Made by a program: the position numbers and the translations under genes. This document shows positions 36,281-47,750 of a stretch of DNA of 64,000 nt, one piece after another (position 1 is the first letter of the stretch; every line of letters starts with the position of its first letter). The notes under the pieces were generated by a model. It was not told where the DNA came from and did no database searches. It was given only the letters and a program-made list of their open reading frames with translations. Origin of the DNA: Pohlia nutans (Eukaryota; Streptophyta; Bryopsida; Bryales; Mniaceae); NCBI GenBank assembly GCA_022496805.1, contig CM040092.1, positions 1,929,555 through 1,993,554 of the forward strand, given 5' to 3'.

Positions 36281-37301
36281 ATTTGCAGTTTGTACTATAG
36301 GGATTTAATGGAGGCAAAACTTAACTTGGCAACCCCTACCAATCAATACATGTGGGTATTTTGTACCAATCAGACATTGGAATTTTCAAGACTTTAGTTT
36401 CGTGTTGAAAATATATGGCAGATAGAGAGCTGAAGTTTTGATTCGTGAAGCTTTCATAGGTGGTTCTTGCACTTTAAGAAAGAAATCCGGTTTTTAGGAG
36501 TTTATAATTCCAGTGAACGACAAAGGAGGATATTTTACATCAAATGCTAACTTCGTAGCTTTAGAACATAGGGTAGTTATGCAAGGGCATCTCTCAAGCT
36601 TTTCTTTTACTATACCATTTGATATTCTTGTTATGTCAAGAGTCATAGGAGTTAGTGAAAAATAGGTAACCAAAATAACCATGATTCATTGCTATTCCTA
36701 GAACCAGTGATTCATTCCATTGTCATTTTCTTAAAATGGTATAGAGCAGCTACACGTAGCAATGTGCATACAAAAGCCAATTTGGAGCAATTGGACTTAC
36801 TCATGGCAAGGTGCGAGTCTCATAATTTAGTGATAGTTTGCTAAATTTATTTTCATCTCTTATTTTCATTCTTTAGTTAGGTTAATTTTTAATTACGCAA
36901 TTCCTTATTTTTGCACTTGGCCAAGTGCAATCATTTTGGAACCTAATTGTGCTAAAAAAATCGTTAAATTTTTTTACAAAAACAACAGTTTTCATCTTTG
37001 TTGAAATGTGAAGTATATTGCAATAAAACATGAATATTTCAGATTTTTCATAACAAAAATTTGAATTTCATTCATTTTTATGGAAAAGCCTTGAAAATGG
37101 GACATATACCAAAGGAAAGGGTGCCCTAGGGTTGTTGCAACATAGGGGAGATGTGACGGCTGACGGAGCGGAATGCGAGAGGATAACAAGCAGGAATGTG
37201 AGAAGAAAAGAAGTATTATAAGGATTTTTATAATTTTTATAATTTTAATTTATAATTTTTTAATTTATAATTTATAATTTCTTTTCGTTCGCTCTAAGAG
37301 G

Positions 37302-37430
37302 TGGAGGGTGCGCAACCACAAGATCAAGGCCTTGTTTTGGCTTGGTTGGAGCCATCAGAGAGGATGCGCGGCCATAAAGCCAAGGCCTTGTTCTAGTTTA
37401 GCTGGAGCCGTCAAAAAGGGTGCGCGGCAC
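37302..37430 (+). repeat. Two-copy tandem repeat of about 65 bp
   Basis: GGTGCGCAACC and GATGCGCGGCC each precede an AAGGCCTTGTT segment and a GGAGCC-TCA segment. A third partial copy follows at GGGTGCGCGGC. Confidence 0.6.
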
Positions 37431-38070
37431 CTGCTACTCCAGAACGAACCAAAACAATAATAATGATAAATAAATTGATGAGTAAAAAAATAATAAGGGG
37501 CTTGGGTGGGCCTAGCATGTTGGTCAATTGGGAGTCCCATGTCGTAACTTGGGAGTCGCATGTTGCGATTGCTACCCGACAACAATTCTCCATCACCTCC
37601 TCCAAAAAATTCGATTCTTCATTTGCTTATGGATTGTTCCAAAATCAATTTCATAAGAGAGATTTGTTGCATATAGAATCAAATTATGAAACACCCTAAA
37701 AACAAGTAATGGCTTTTTCAAAAGAAAGAAACTCGACAATTTGCAAAATATCCCTTTTGTAACCAAAGTTGTGGAAAAAAAATTGATCGAAATTTTCATG
37801 CAATTTCTACTAGTCTGAATTTTTAGTGCACTCAGAAGCCAAATGCATGATGATATGGCCAAGTGTAAAAATATGGAATTGCATGTTTTAGGATGTAACC
37901 AGTTGTTACTACACTAATCATGCTAAATCACTTCCTTTCTTGATTTCTATAGTGACCATCAAATGTTAGTAAATCATTTCTTTGGTTTGTGTCAAGGTTG
38001 TGGATTCATTCAAAGCTATACTTTGTCATAGTTTCAAAAATCTGATTTTAATATTATCAAAGTTCATGTA

Positions 38071-38827
38071 ATGAGACATTTTGATGATTGTATTCAGACA
38101 TCCGGGCTACCTTGGGAATACTGTCCAAACATGTATGAACACATGCACATTATGTTGATGAAAAATGCTTACAAAGTTAGTAACAAACGAGGTGCAATGT
38201 TACAAATAGTAAATCACAATTGTCGGCTTGAGACGCTTCACAAGCTTACTTACTACATGGATGACTTAAAAAATCAGACAAATGCAAAATAAAAAACAAC
38301 TTTGAATAAATTAAGATTCTTATACAATTTTCTATCCTAAATGAAAACAAATGATTTATGTATCAAAAAGCTTTCACACTTTTAGATTAATAAATAGATT
38401 AATGGCTTGACGTGTGGGCGCTTCAATTAATCTAAATTGTTGTAGATTATTAAGTAGCTAATCAATGATTTTGTTCATTTAACAGGCTGTTACCACTAGT
38501 CATAATGTCTTATTGGGAGCAAGGGTTAACTTGTGCATGCACTGGATACAAACAAATGATTTGTCATTTTTTTCTACTCAGGTAATGATACCACAAACCA
38601 ATAAGGTTATATTGGATTCCCAACCAGATTTAAGGGATAATCTTTCAGTTGTCCTTGACATACACATGATTGAAAACAACTTCTATAGCTTGCCAAATTC
38701 AGAATTTGAAGATGAGATTTTGCTACAAATATATAGTTCCTTGACCATACTAGCAGAAGATGGAGACACATTTGGAAACTGCCCTGTGCATATTCGGACT
38801 ATGGACCAATTTTTTGGATTACCATGA
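38071..38827 (+). pseudogene. Transposase-tail-like relic (possibly Plavaka type)
   Basis: The frame 38071-38292 encodes a stretch with EHMHIMLMKNAYKVSNK followed by QIVNHNCR. This resembles the E-x2-H-x6-K-x2-Y-x3-N-x6-QI pattern near the C-terminus of Plavaka-type DDE transposases. A second frame at 38513-38827 (acidic, LDIHMIENNFYSL) lies where the rest of such a protein would be. There is no start-to-stop gene, and the assignment rests on pattern memory only. Confidence 0.35.
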
Positions 38828-39322
38828 TTTAGTTTGTAACCATATAGATGGAAGGAGGTGATGCAAATACTAAGACCTCTTTTGGTGAAATTAAGCTTCT
38901 TTTCAAAGTAGAGTTGTGAATTGTAAATAATACAATTGTATCAAAAGAATGGGCTTCAGTGAAGAAATATAAGGAGATATCTCAAAGTAGATGGGTACAT
39001 TCACAGTAACACGACCCAAGGAAATTGTAACCAGTGATTAATTTACCGGATTGTTAAGCAATAATCTTATCATATGAATTAATAATGCAATATAAATTAG
39101 TTACTACATATAATATATGTCATTATACAATATACTAAAGTTTGGCAATGTTTGGGAAGTTATTGGTACTCCAAAACGACTAAAATCTGGTCGTAACCAG
39201 TCGTTAATAACGACTAAAATGTGCTAAAATGTTCAAAATATGTCGCAATATGTCCTTAAATTTTTCTAATATCTACATAAATTGAAGATATTATTTTCTA
39301 AGCACTCATCAAGAGTCGTTAT

Positions 39323-39579
39323 TATTGAGGTAAATGATGTAGGGTAGTATTGTTAGAAGCCAAAGAGGTTCGAGTGCTAAATAATGGTGTGTGGGAGGAG
39401 GGGTTAGGCATGGGCTGATCTCTAGAGTGTCCTTGTGATGTGTTATCCCATATGGTTTGCCATGGTGACCTTCTAAGTGTACACTACTTAAGGTGGAAGG
39501 CCTTTGAGTAAAAATCATCTCTTTCTACGCATTCCTTGTGTTTGTGTGTGCCTTGTGCAATCTTCTACTACCTTCAATA
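39323..39579 (+). repeat. Left LTR of the copia element
   Basis: It starts TATTGAGG and ends CCTTCAATA, so the terminal inverted repeat is TATTGA/TCAATA instead of the usual TG/CA. The boundary is fixed by the GTTAT target duplication. GGTTATGGGCCC follows directly as the candidate primer-binding site; it is not the usual initiator-Met type. Confidence 0.92.
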
Positions 39580-39672
39580 GGTTATGGGCCCACTCATGTG
39601 TGTTTCATAAGTATTAGATTGCATTTGTGCAAGCGTTTTGAGGTCGGTGTGCAACGGGCGGTTTTTGGAGCA

Positions 39673-40443
39673 GGGTGATTGCAAGCTACGGTCTACCAAG
39701 TGGAAAGTGCAGCTTGTGCAGCTAGAGGCCATGCAGCTCGTGCACTAGCGTAGTAATGTGCACCTCTCAACTTTCAATTAGATCAAAAATTTCACCATCC
39801 CAAATAGGGTTTATGCTAATACTTTCACTTTAGCAATTGTTAAGTTAATTTCAAGTCTTTGGGCATTACTCAATAGCCTTTTCTGTTTTTTACCGAGTAG
39901 GGGTAATTAGAGCCTTTTTTACATAACATCCTTAGCTAGGTTTTATGAAAAATGCATTTCATATCCCACCTCTGAAATTGAACCATTATTTCATTTCCAA
40001 AAAAAAATAATCCAAAAAAAAGTTTTAACTGCACGAAAATCTAAAAAAACAAAAACATCACAAAACAATTAATTAAAAAATAAGTAAGCGTAATACCAAA
40101 AAAAATAAAATATGGTAACTTTTTACACACTTGTGGTATGTTGCTATAAATTTTTGAAGTTCAAATTTGACCCCCTTCTAGCATTTCCCATAAAATAGGT
40201 GCACTTTTGACAAGCGACACGCTACCAAATCCAAGTAGAAATGCTTAATTTGGATAGAAAGATTGGAATTTTGCAAAATTTATTGTGGTAGACATCTTAA
40301 CTTTGGAATTCTAGAAACAATGCAATTTGTTTCGTCACAAAATTTCATTCCAATATTTATTGATGATTTTCCAAAGATTGGGTAAGTGCACAAATTTGCA
40401 TGCCGCGACAAAAAGTTTGGGTGACCGTAGCTTGCAACCACCC
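39673..40443. mobile_element. Nested TIR element in the copia leader
   Basis: The ends GGGTGATTGCAAGCTACGGT and its inverted counterpart GGGTGGTTGCAAGCTACGGT bound a 771-bp segment, with AGCA on both flanks. The ends and the GTCGC-G-GCA subterminal words are shared with the compact MITE at 58862-59117. The superfamily is not identified. Confidence 0.65.
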
Positions 40444-41178
40444 AGCATTGTTGGAGTTTTTCGAGCTTGTTGGAGTTTTTGGAGCTTATTGGAGTGTTGG
40501 TGTCTCTTGGAGGAGTGCATGGGCTGAAGTAATATGTTGGAGCACTCTCCTTGGTCAATTTCTTCCCTTAGATCTCCTCTTTTTTGCTTCTATCTCTTCT
40601 TTGCGAGTGGAACTTCGTTTGGTTCAATTGTGAGCATTTGAGTGAATGCAAGTGATTTGTGAGGTGTGAGGGCTCTTGTGGAGGGTCTACCATCTGATCC
40701 TAGTGATTAGGCACTTGTTTTTAGGTGTTGCATGTGTTTCATGCTCTTGGGGTGCTCAAATTTTCATTTGGAGCTAGTTTGTGCACAAAGGTGCGGTTTT
40801 GAGCAATTTCAATGCAATTGGAGTTTTGAGAGACTTGTGTGAGTGCTCTTGAGGGACACAAAGGTGTCATTGATGTGCATTGAGTGATTGGGGACACTAA
40901 GGTGTCGTATTGAGGCATTTGGAGTTGTTTTGAGCTCCATTTGAGTGATTTGAGGGGTTTTGGTGAGCCTCTTTGATTTTTTTTTGGGTGAGGACTCTCA
41001 CATTTAAGTGTTGGAAGGTGTGTGTGGAGCACAAAAGTGCTGATCTAGTGTTTGGGGTTGTTTTGAAGGCATTGGGTGCACAAAGGTGCAATATTAGAGC
41101 AAACAAAATCACAAAAACAAGTTGTGTGTTTGTGTTTGAGGTTTGATTTGTGTGGGGAGGCATACGTAAGTGAGGATC

Positions 41179-42453
41179 ATGGCATCTTTTGAGGGTGAGG
41201 GTCCTAAGGTCGTGGACAAGTTTGATGGGGTGAATTTCCACTTGTGGAAGTTCAAAATGGAGATGGTGATGGCCGAGAAGGAGTTGTGGGAGATTGTCGA
41301 GGGTAGTGAGGAGCCTCCTCTCTCTTCTACGGATCCTAGGGACATGCAAGCGTACAAGAGGAGGGAGAAGAAGGCATTTGCCATTTTGGCACTCAACCTC
41401 GCGGATTCGCAACTTGCGCACATTCGTTCGTGCAAGACACCCGCGGAAGCATGGTCCAAGTTTTGCAACATTCACGAAGCAAAGACATTGGCCAACATCT
41501 TGTTTTTGAGGCGCAAGTTCTTCACCATCAAGATGGACGAAGAAGATGACATGTTGGCGCACATCAACAAGGTCAAGGCTCTCGCGGATCAACTCAACGG
41601 ATGCGACGTGTCGGTTACGGATGGTGACATCGTGATGACACTTTTGGAGAGCCTTCCATCATCATACGAGTACCTCATCGTGGCGTTGAAGTCAAGATCC
41701 ATTTCGGAGCTCACATTGGACTATGTGACCTCACGGTTGTTGCACGAGCTATCGCGGCGAAAGGAGAACGAGTCTCGAGAAGATGGAGCGGCACTCTTGG
41801 CGAAGCAATCAAAGAATGGAGGCGGTGGGAGCTTAAGCGACAAGGTGTGCTTCTATTGTGGTAAGAAGGGCCACATTGCCAAATTTTGCTACAAACGTAA
41901 ATTCAATGAGAAGGAGAATGCAAACAACACCAAAGTTCGTGATGATGGAGATGAGTACGCATTTACGGCTAGATTTGATGCAAGCATAAATGATGGCATC
42001 GAGGGTGATGCAAGCATGAGTGATGACATTGAGGGTGATGCAAGCATGAGTGATGGCATCGAGGGTGATGCAAGCATGAGTGATTGGATTGAGGATGGTG
42101 ATGAGTATGCAAACATGGCTAGTCACATATCGTGCAACGGTAGTGTGAGTGATTGGATTGTTGATTCGGGGGCTACAAGCCACATGTCACCTAATAAAAC
42201 TTGTTTCCATTCGTATTTTGTCATTAACCCAAAGAGAGTGATTTTGGGAGATGATACGGTGCTTGAGGCCCTTGGCAAAGGCCAAATTGTTGTAGACACC
42301 GAGGTGAAGAGTCGTGTGAAGACAATCACTATCAAAAATGTCCTCTACGTTCCCAAACTAAAGGCAAATTTACTATCGGTGAGGCAATTAGTGGCAAAGC
42401 ACTTGCGGGTTGACTTTAGTGATAAGGGGTGTTATGTGTTATCACCGAGTTGA
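41179..42453 (+). CDS. Copia gag and protease segment, ends at a premature stop
   Basis: The ATG at 41179 opens a copia gag (LWKFKMEM near residue 20, then the UBN2-type gag core). A CCHC zinc knuckle (C-x2-C-x4-H-x4-C) begins at residue 224. Next comes an acidic stretch with three to four copies of the 14-aa unit GDASMSDGIE and the aspartic protease motif DSGATSHM at residue 329. The TGA at 42451-42453 interrupts what is one continuous frame in related elements; the same frame is open again immediately downstream. I see no readthrough context that would make the stop programmed. Confidence 0.9.
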   Translation: MASFEGEGPKVVDKFDGVNFHLWKFKMEMVMAEKELWEIVEGSEEPPLSSTDPRDMQAYKRREKKAFAILALNLADSQLAHIRSCKTPAEAWSKFCNIHEAKTLANILFLRRKFFTIKMDEEDDMLAHINKVKALADQLNGCDVSVTDGDIVMTLLESLPSSYEYLIVALKSRSISELTLDYVTSRLLHELSRRKENESREDGAALLAKQSKNGGGGSLSDKVCFYCGKKGHIAKFCYKRKFNEKENANNTKVRDDGDEYAFTARFDASINDGIEGDASMSDDIEGDASMSDGIEGDASMSDWIEDGDEYANMASHISCNGSVSDWIVDSGATSHMSPNKTCFHSYFVINPKRVILGDDTVLEALGKGQIVVDTEVKSRVKTITIKNVLYVPKLKANLLSVRQLVAKHLRVDFSDKGCYVLSPS

Positions 42454-43332
42454 GATGAAGTTGCCATCATTGAAGAAGACGAGGGCTTGTACCACATCAA
42501 GTTCTCGAAGGTGCATATGAGCGAAAAAGCGGCATTAGCGCATTCAAACTTGAAAGACGACAAGTTGGCATTGTGGCATCGTCGACTCGGCCATTTGAAC
42601 ATCAAAAGTGTGAAGACACTACGCGGCATGGTAAGCGGGATGGATCTTCATCAATTGAAAGTGGATCCTTCTTCATTCACTTGTGAAGGTTGCATTGAAG
42701 GCAAACAACAACGATTGCCATTTGCGGGTGAAGCGGCGACACGGGCAACCAAGCCTTTAGAGATCGTGCATTCGGATGTGTGTGGCCCAATGAAGACCAC
42801 GTCGATGGGAGGTTGCAAGTACTTTCTGACCTTCATCGATGACTTTTCAAGGAAGATTTGGTTTTATCCAATCAAAGCCAAGAGTGAGTGCTTTGACAAG
42901 TTCAAGGAGTTCAAGACATTGGTGGAGAACCAATCCAAGATGAAGATCAAGGTGTTTCGATCAGACAATGGCGGCGAGTACATGTCCAAGAAGTTTGACG
43001 AACTATTGAAAAAAGAAGGCATCGCACGGCAAACTTCGGCCCCGTATACGCCTCAACAAAATGGAGTTGCAGAGCGCGCAAATCGCACCATTGTAGAGAT
43101 GGCGAGGAGCATGTTGCACGCTCAAAACTTGAAGTTGGACCTTTGGGCGGAAGCGGTGGTGAATGCGGTGTACACTCGCAATCGGTGTCCAACAAGCACA
43201 GTTGAAGACATGACCCCGGAGCAAGCGTGGAGTGGGAGGCAACCATGTGTTGCACACATGCGCATCTTTGGATGCATTGCATACGCGAAGGTTCCGGACG
43301 AACGAAGGACTAAACTCGAGGCTGAGGACTAA
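42454..43332 (+). pseudogene. Copia GAG-pre-integrase and integrase segment
   Basis: It continues in the same frame as the gag segment after the TGA. It has the HHCC zinc motif of the pre-integrase domain (LWHRRLGH, then C-x2-C before the KQQRLPF stretch) and the rve core with HSDVCGP, FIDDFS, the second Asp in SDNGGEY and the Glu in QQNGVAERAN. A direct 19-bp duplication (GGACTAAACTCGAGGCT at 43307 and 43326) shifts the frame and causes the stop at 43330-43332. Confidence 0.88.
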
Positions 43333-43344
43333 ACTCGAGGCTAA

Positions 43345-45373
43345 GGCCTCAAAGTGTGTGTTTCTTGGGTATTGTCAAGGTACCAAGGCGTATAGACTCA
43401 TGTCGGTGGAGACAAAGAAGATCATTCGGTCACGTGATGTGACGTTTTGTGAGGAGTCTACGATGGAGGCTCCTTTGGAGGTTGGTCCAAGTGGGAGTAG
43501 TGGAGACGTGCTGGTGGACGCACCCTCCAAGTCCCCTAGTGTTGTTGATGTAGGTGATGATGACAGTGATGACGAACATGGCGACACGGAGGTTGTTGAA
43601 GTGCCATCGAGTTCAAAGACTAAGAATGGCGCAAAGGACGCGCAAGAGGAGCAAGCTTCTTCAAGCAATCGGCGGTACCTGCAAAGATTGCGAAAGTCAC
43701 CTAAAGAATGGTGGAAGAATCACATCTTCTCTCTAAAGGATGACGAGCATGCAAATGTGGCATTATCGGATGGTCCATTGACCATTCGTGAAGCCATGCA
43801 AGGTGAAGATGCGGTCAAGTGGGAGCGCGCCATGCAAGAGGAATACGACTCTCTAATTGCTAATGGTACGTGGCAATTAACTCCCATTCCAAAGGATCGC
43901 AACCCCATTGGTTGGAAATGGGTGTTTCGTACAAAGAAGGAGGTTTCAGGTAATGTGGTGCGTCACAAGGCAAGACTAGTAGCCAAGGGGTTTGCGCAAG
44001 TTCATGGAGTGGACTTTCACGAGACGTTTACTCCCGTGGCTAAGTTCACCACCATTCGGTGCATTCTTGCGATTGGGGCGACCATGGACTTGGAGATCCA
44101 TCAGATGGATGTGAAGACCGCATTTTTGAATGGCGATTTAGAGGAGGACATCTACATGGTGCAACCCGAGGGCTTTGTACAACAAGGTAATGAGCACCTT
44201 GTTTGTAAGTTGCAAAAATCATTGTATGGGTTGAAACAATCTCCAAGAGCATGGTACCAAAAGATTGACACGTTTCTCCTTGCACATGGGTTTACTAGGA
44301 GCATTGCGGATCATAGTCTCTACTTCATGCAAAAGGGTCAACATGTGGTGATTGTGATCATATATGTTGATGATTTGATCATTCTTTCAAGCCTCATAAG
44401 TTCAATGAAGGCACTAAAAGCCATGCTTGAGAGAGAGTACGAGATGAGTGATCTTGGAGAGTTGCATTTTTGTCTTGGTGTTGAGTTTGTGAGAGATAGG
44501 GCCACACGCACTATCACTATGAGTCAAGGCAAGTATGTGATGGACGTGCTCAAGAGATTCGGGATGGAGGATTGTAAGCCCGTGGCAACACCATTGGATG
44601 CAAACTCCAAGCTCGTCAAGCTTTCGGAGGAGGACTATGTGGCGGAGGCCAAATCGATGGCGGAGGTGCCATACAAGCAAGTGGTGGGGTCGTTGATGTA
44701 TGCGATGATTGCGACACGGCCTGACCTTGCATATCCAATTAGTGTGGTGAGTCAACACATGGCAAGACCGGGCTCAATGCATTGGATGGCGGTCAAGAGG
44801 ATCATGCGGTACTTGAAGGGCACAAGCGATGTTAAGTTGTGTCTTGGCGGCAAAGACATTGTGTTGAGCGGCTATTGCGATGCGGACTATGCGGGAGACA
44901 CGAGCAATCGAAGATCGACAATGGGCTACATGTTCAAAGTCGGATTGGGAGCGGTATCGTGGAATAGCAAGCGGCAACAAACCACGGCGACATCAACGGT
45001 GGAGGCCGAGTACATGGCTACGAGCCACGGCACAAAGGAGGCCATTTGGTTGAGGCAACTAATGGCGGATGTGGGTTGCACACAAGGTGAGGCTACAACG
45101 ATTATGTGTGACAACCAAGGGTGCATTTCACTTGCAAAGAACCCTACACATCATTCACGCACGAAGCACATTGATGTGCAATACCACTTCATTCGGGAGA
45201 AGTTGGAATTGGGAGTTATACGGTTGGATTATTGTCCAACGGAGCACATGGTGGCGGATGTGCTCACGAAGGGTCTTTGTAGAGACCGACACCAACGATT
45301 AGTAATAGCATTTGGACTTAGAGGCTTTGGCTCTACGCAAAGTGGGAGTATTGAGGTAAATGATGTAGGGTAG
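43345..45373 (+). CDS. Copia integrase tail, reverse transcriptase and RNase H segment
   Basis: This frame is open from 43232, but its real content begins after the 19-bp duplication. It carries the integrase C-terminal CVFLGY-type motif, the RVT_2 reverse transcriptase (GWKWVFRTK near 43915, MDVKTAFLNG near 44105, YVDD at 44363-44374) and RNase H (YCDADYAGD near 44875, EAEYMA near 45005). The stop at 45371-45373 lies a few codons inside the right LTR. Confidence 0.9.
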
Positions 45374-45605
45374 TATTGCTAGAAGCCAAAGATGTTCGAG
45401 TGCTAAATAATGGTGTGTGGGAGGAGGGGTTAGGCATGGGCTGATCTCTAGAGTGTCCTTGTGATGGGTTATCCCATATAGTTTGCCATGGTGGCCTCCT
45501 AAGTGTACACTACTTAAGGTGGAAGGCCTTTGAGTAAAAATCATCTCTTTCTACGCATTCCTTGTGTTTGTGTGTGCCTTGTGCAATCCTCTACTACCTT
45601 CAATA
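45349..45605 (+). repeat. Right LTR of the copia element
   Basis: 257 bp, TATTGAGG to TTCAATA, with about 7 substitutions against the left LTR. It is followed directly by the GTTAT target duplication. Confidence 0.92.
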
Positions 45606-45610
45606 GTTAT

Positions 45611-47166
45611 AACTGGGCGGGGTTGGGTCGTGTTACTGTGAATGTACCCAGATTGTCAAAATTGATAGAATGTATTGAACTTGGGTGGTGTGAGGACTAT
45701 TTAGTGATAGAGGTGGATAATATATTGAGAGGAGTCCATGTGTTATCTAATTTTCCTACTCCAAATAAGATTTTTGGTTAATATATAGAAGTTTTAAATT
45801 ATTTTTCCTCAATGTTTGTTGATCCTATCATTTCATTGTTGAAACTATGATGTGTTGTTACAATAGTTTTTCAACTATGCGGAATATCAATATTGAAACA
45901 ATGATGAAACAATATGGTATTGTTATTGCAATTTTTCAATATCAATTGAAATGTATGATGCAATATTAAAACAAGTTGTTGTGAATTCAATGTTTCAATA
46001 CCTATTGTTACCCATTGAAATTGCATTGTAACAATATTATTATAGAGATTGAAACAATGTAGAAACAAGAAGTAATTGTTACAATGACAAAACACAGTCC
46101 TACTTGGAGATGATTATTCTATTGTCAAACCTTTTATTTTTATATATATATATATATATATGAATTTGCCAACCTTGCCCTCTACTAGTAATGATCCTTC
46201 ACAAATTCCATGCTACTAGTTTGCATGTTCAATCTACTAAATGCTTGTTCAACTGAATAACAAAGATTTGAAAAATCTACAAGTAGGGTGGACGGGCATT
46301 TTAGTAGATTGGACTTTGTGAAAGATCAACTCTACCCTATACCTACATTACATTCTATAACAATAGGGTTTTGCACCCCCTAGTACTTGCCTTGATTTTT
46401 TCACTAATACAATAACTTTCTTTGGAATTAAAGTAAAAGATGACACTTGCCATTATATGAGGGTAAACTTAAGATGTGAAAACAATGAGCATTCAAGAGC
46501 ATCAGAGAGAATCTTGGAAACTTTAGTAGACGTACAAAGTCTAAGGCTTAACAATATTAGAGTTAACTGAAAAGAAAAAAAAATACATGTTAGGTGAGCT
46601 GAATTTGACCCATATCTAAAGCATCCAAGCAAACTAGCATGGTTTTCAAAGAATCCAAAATAGAAAGGAGTGTGAACTAGTTTTGCCGTCACAAAGGAGG
46701 CAAAACTGAGACCAAGGTGAGTTCAAAGAGAGCCAAGGCTTGGAGGCAATGGCCCACATCCAATTTGAAATAATGGCAAGGCATGTGGCAAACTTGAGAT
46801 ATAATTAGGTGATTGGTTTGATTAGTTGGCTCTGACAACTTGGAGCTTGTGTCTAAAATTGAAGTTGGAGGGTGTTGAGTTCACTATTTGCTTTGATTTC
46901 GGTTACACTAAAAGAGGGCATAGACTCTGGTTTCCTGATATTTTGGGGGTTATATCACCTGTTCTGATTTCGGTTAACTCAATTGTCATAACATTCAGTA
47001 GCCTTCCAAGAGGGTGCCTTTTAGTTTCATACACCTTTATATATGGAATGACCAGTGTTTTGTAATTGAATGGACTATTGAATCAAATAAACAATTACAA
47101 AACACTGTTGAATTATGATTGAGTGAGTGCTTTTGAATACTGTTCACCATAGTTGATTGCTCTTGT
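45611..47166. other. Intergenic AT-rich DNA
   Basis: No gene is recognised. A cluster of ATTGAAACAAT and ATTGTTACAAT words fills 45850-46090, and an AT microsatellite lies at 46140-46161. Confidence 0.5.
45850..46090. repeat. Cluster of ATTGAAACAAT/ATTGTTACAAT words
   Basis: More than ten imperfect 11-bp near-palindromes (ATTG-N3-CAAT) are packed into 240 bp with irregular spacing. No coding sequence is present. Confidence 0.6.
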
Positions 47167-47750
47167 TTAACCCCTAAATGCCTAGAGCCCTCTCCAAATT
47201 CCACAGTTTTGCAAAGATGCATTATAAAATGCAACCTAGAGGGATATTTTGAACTTGATATATGAATAAAAGTTGCACATTATGAATTTTAGATACTGTC
47301 CATACGGTTAGATCTATGATTGCTATTACCAATAATTTTGTATAAAATTTGAAACGTGAAATTCAAACTTATTGTGTAATTCAAATACGAATAAGATATT
47401 GACAATCTACGGATGATTTTTTTTTGTGATTGGTTGAAATGTAATACTTTAAGTGAAGTGATTTTTGGAGAGTTTTTGGTTGCTTAATTTTATGAGTTGA
47501 CTTTTTTTAGAGCACTTTTACACTGAAATCTTCAAAATTTTGGGTGAATCACTACAACATGAAATGAGGCATAAAAATTTCACAAATCATCCCCTTTTTA
47601 ATCGAATGTGCATCACATGTGCATGAAGCTAACTTCCCATAGAATCTACAGCAAAAATTCCACACTGCAAAAAGTGCCTGACAAATGAGAAATTATGGAT
47701 GAAATCTGTACATCGTCCAAGAAATGGACACTCAGACAGTTAGGGGTTAA
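47167..47750. mobile_element. TTAA MITE-like element, subfamily B copy 2
   Basis: TTAA is intact at both ends (47167-47170 and 47747-47750), with CCCCTAA and TTAGGGG termini. The palindrome GTCCA-AGAAA-TGGAC occupies 47715-47729, 17 bp inside the right end. The interior is homologous to 16234-16811 in the opposite orientation, 584 bp against 578 bp. It lies about 1.4 kb upstream of the U-box gene start. Confidence 0.85.

Larger units (their letters stand above)
36034..39317. other. Intergenic DNA with microsatellite, short duplications and a transposase-like relic
   Basis: This stretch contains the AT microsatellite at 36240, a TTTATAATT-rich tract at 37210-37280, a two-copy repeat at 37302-37430 and the relic at 38071-38827. 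The rest is AT-rich with nothing recognised. Confidence 0.5.
39323..45605 (+). mobile_element. Complete Ty1/copia LTR retrotransposon, coding region broken
   Basis: Two 257-bp LTRs differ at about 7 positions (about 97% identical), so the insertion is fairly young. The 5-bp target duplication GTTAT lies at 39318-39322 and 45606-45610. The domain order gag, protease, integrase, reverse transcriptase, RNase H defines the copia superfamily. A polypurine stretch (AAAGTGGGAG) directly precedes the right LTR. The leader of 1.6 kb contains a separate nested element (39673-40443). The coding region has one in-frame stop and one small duplication, so this copy is not autonomous. Confidence 0.95.
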
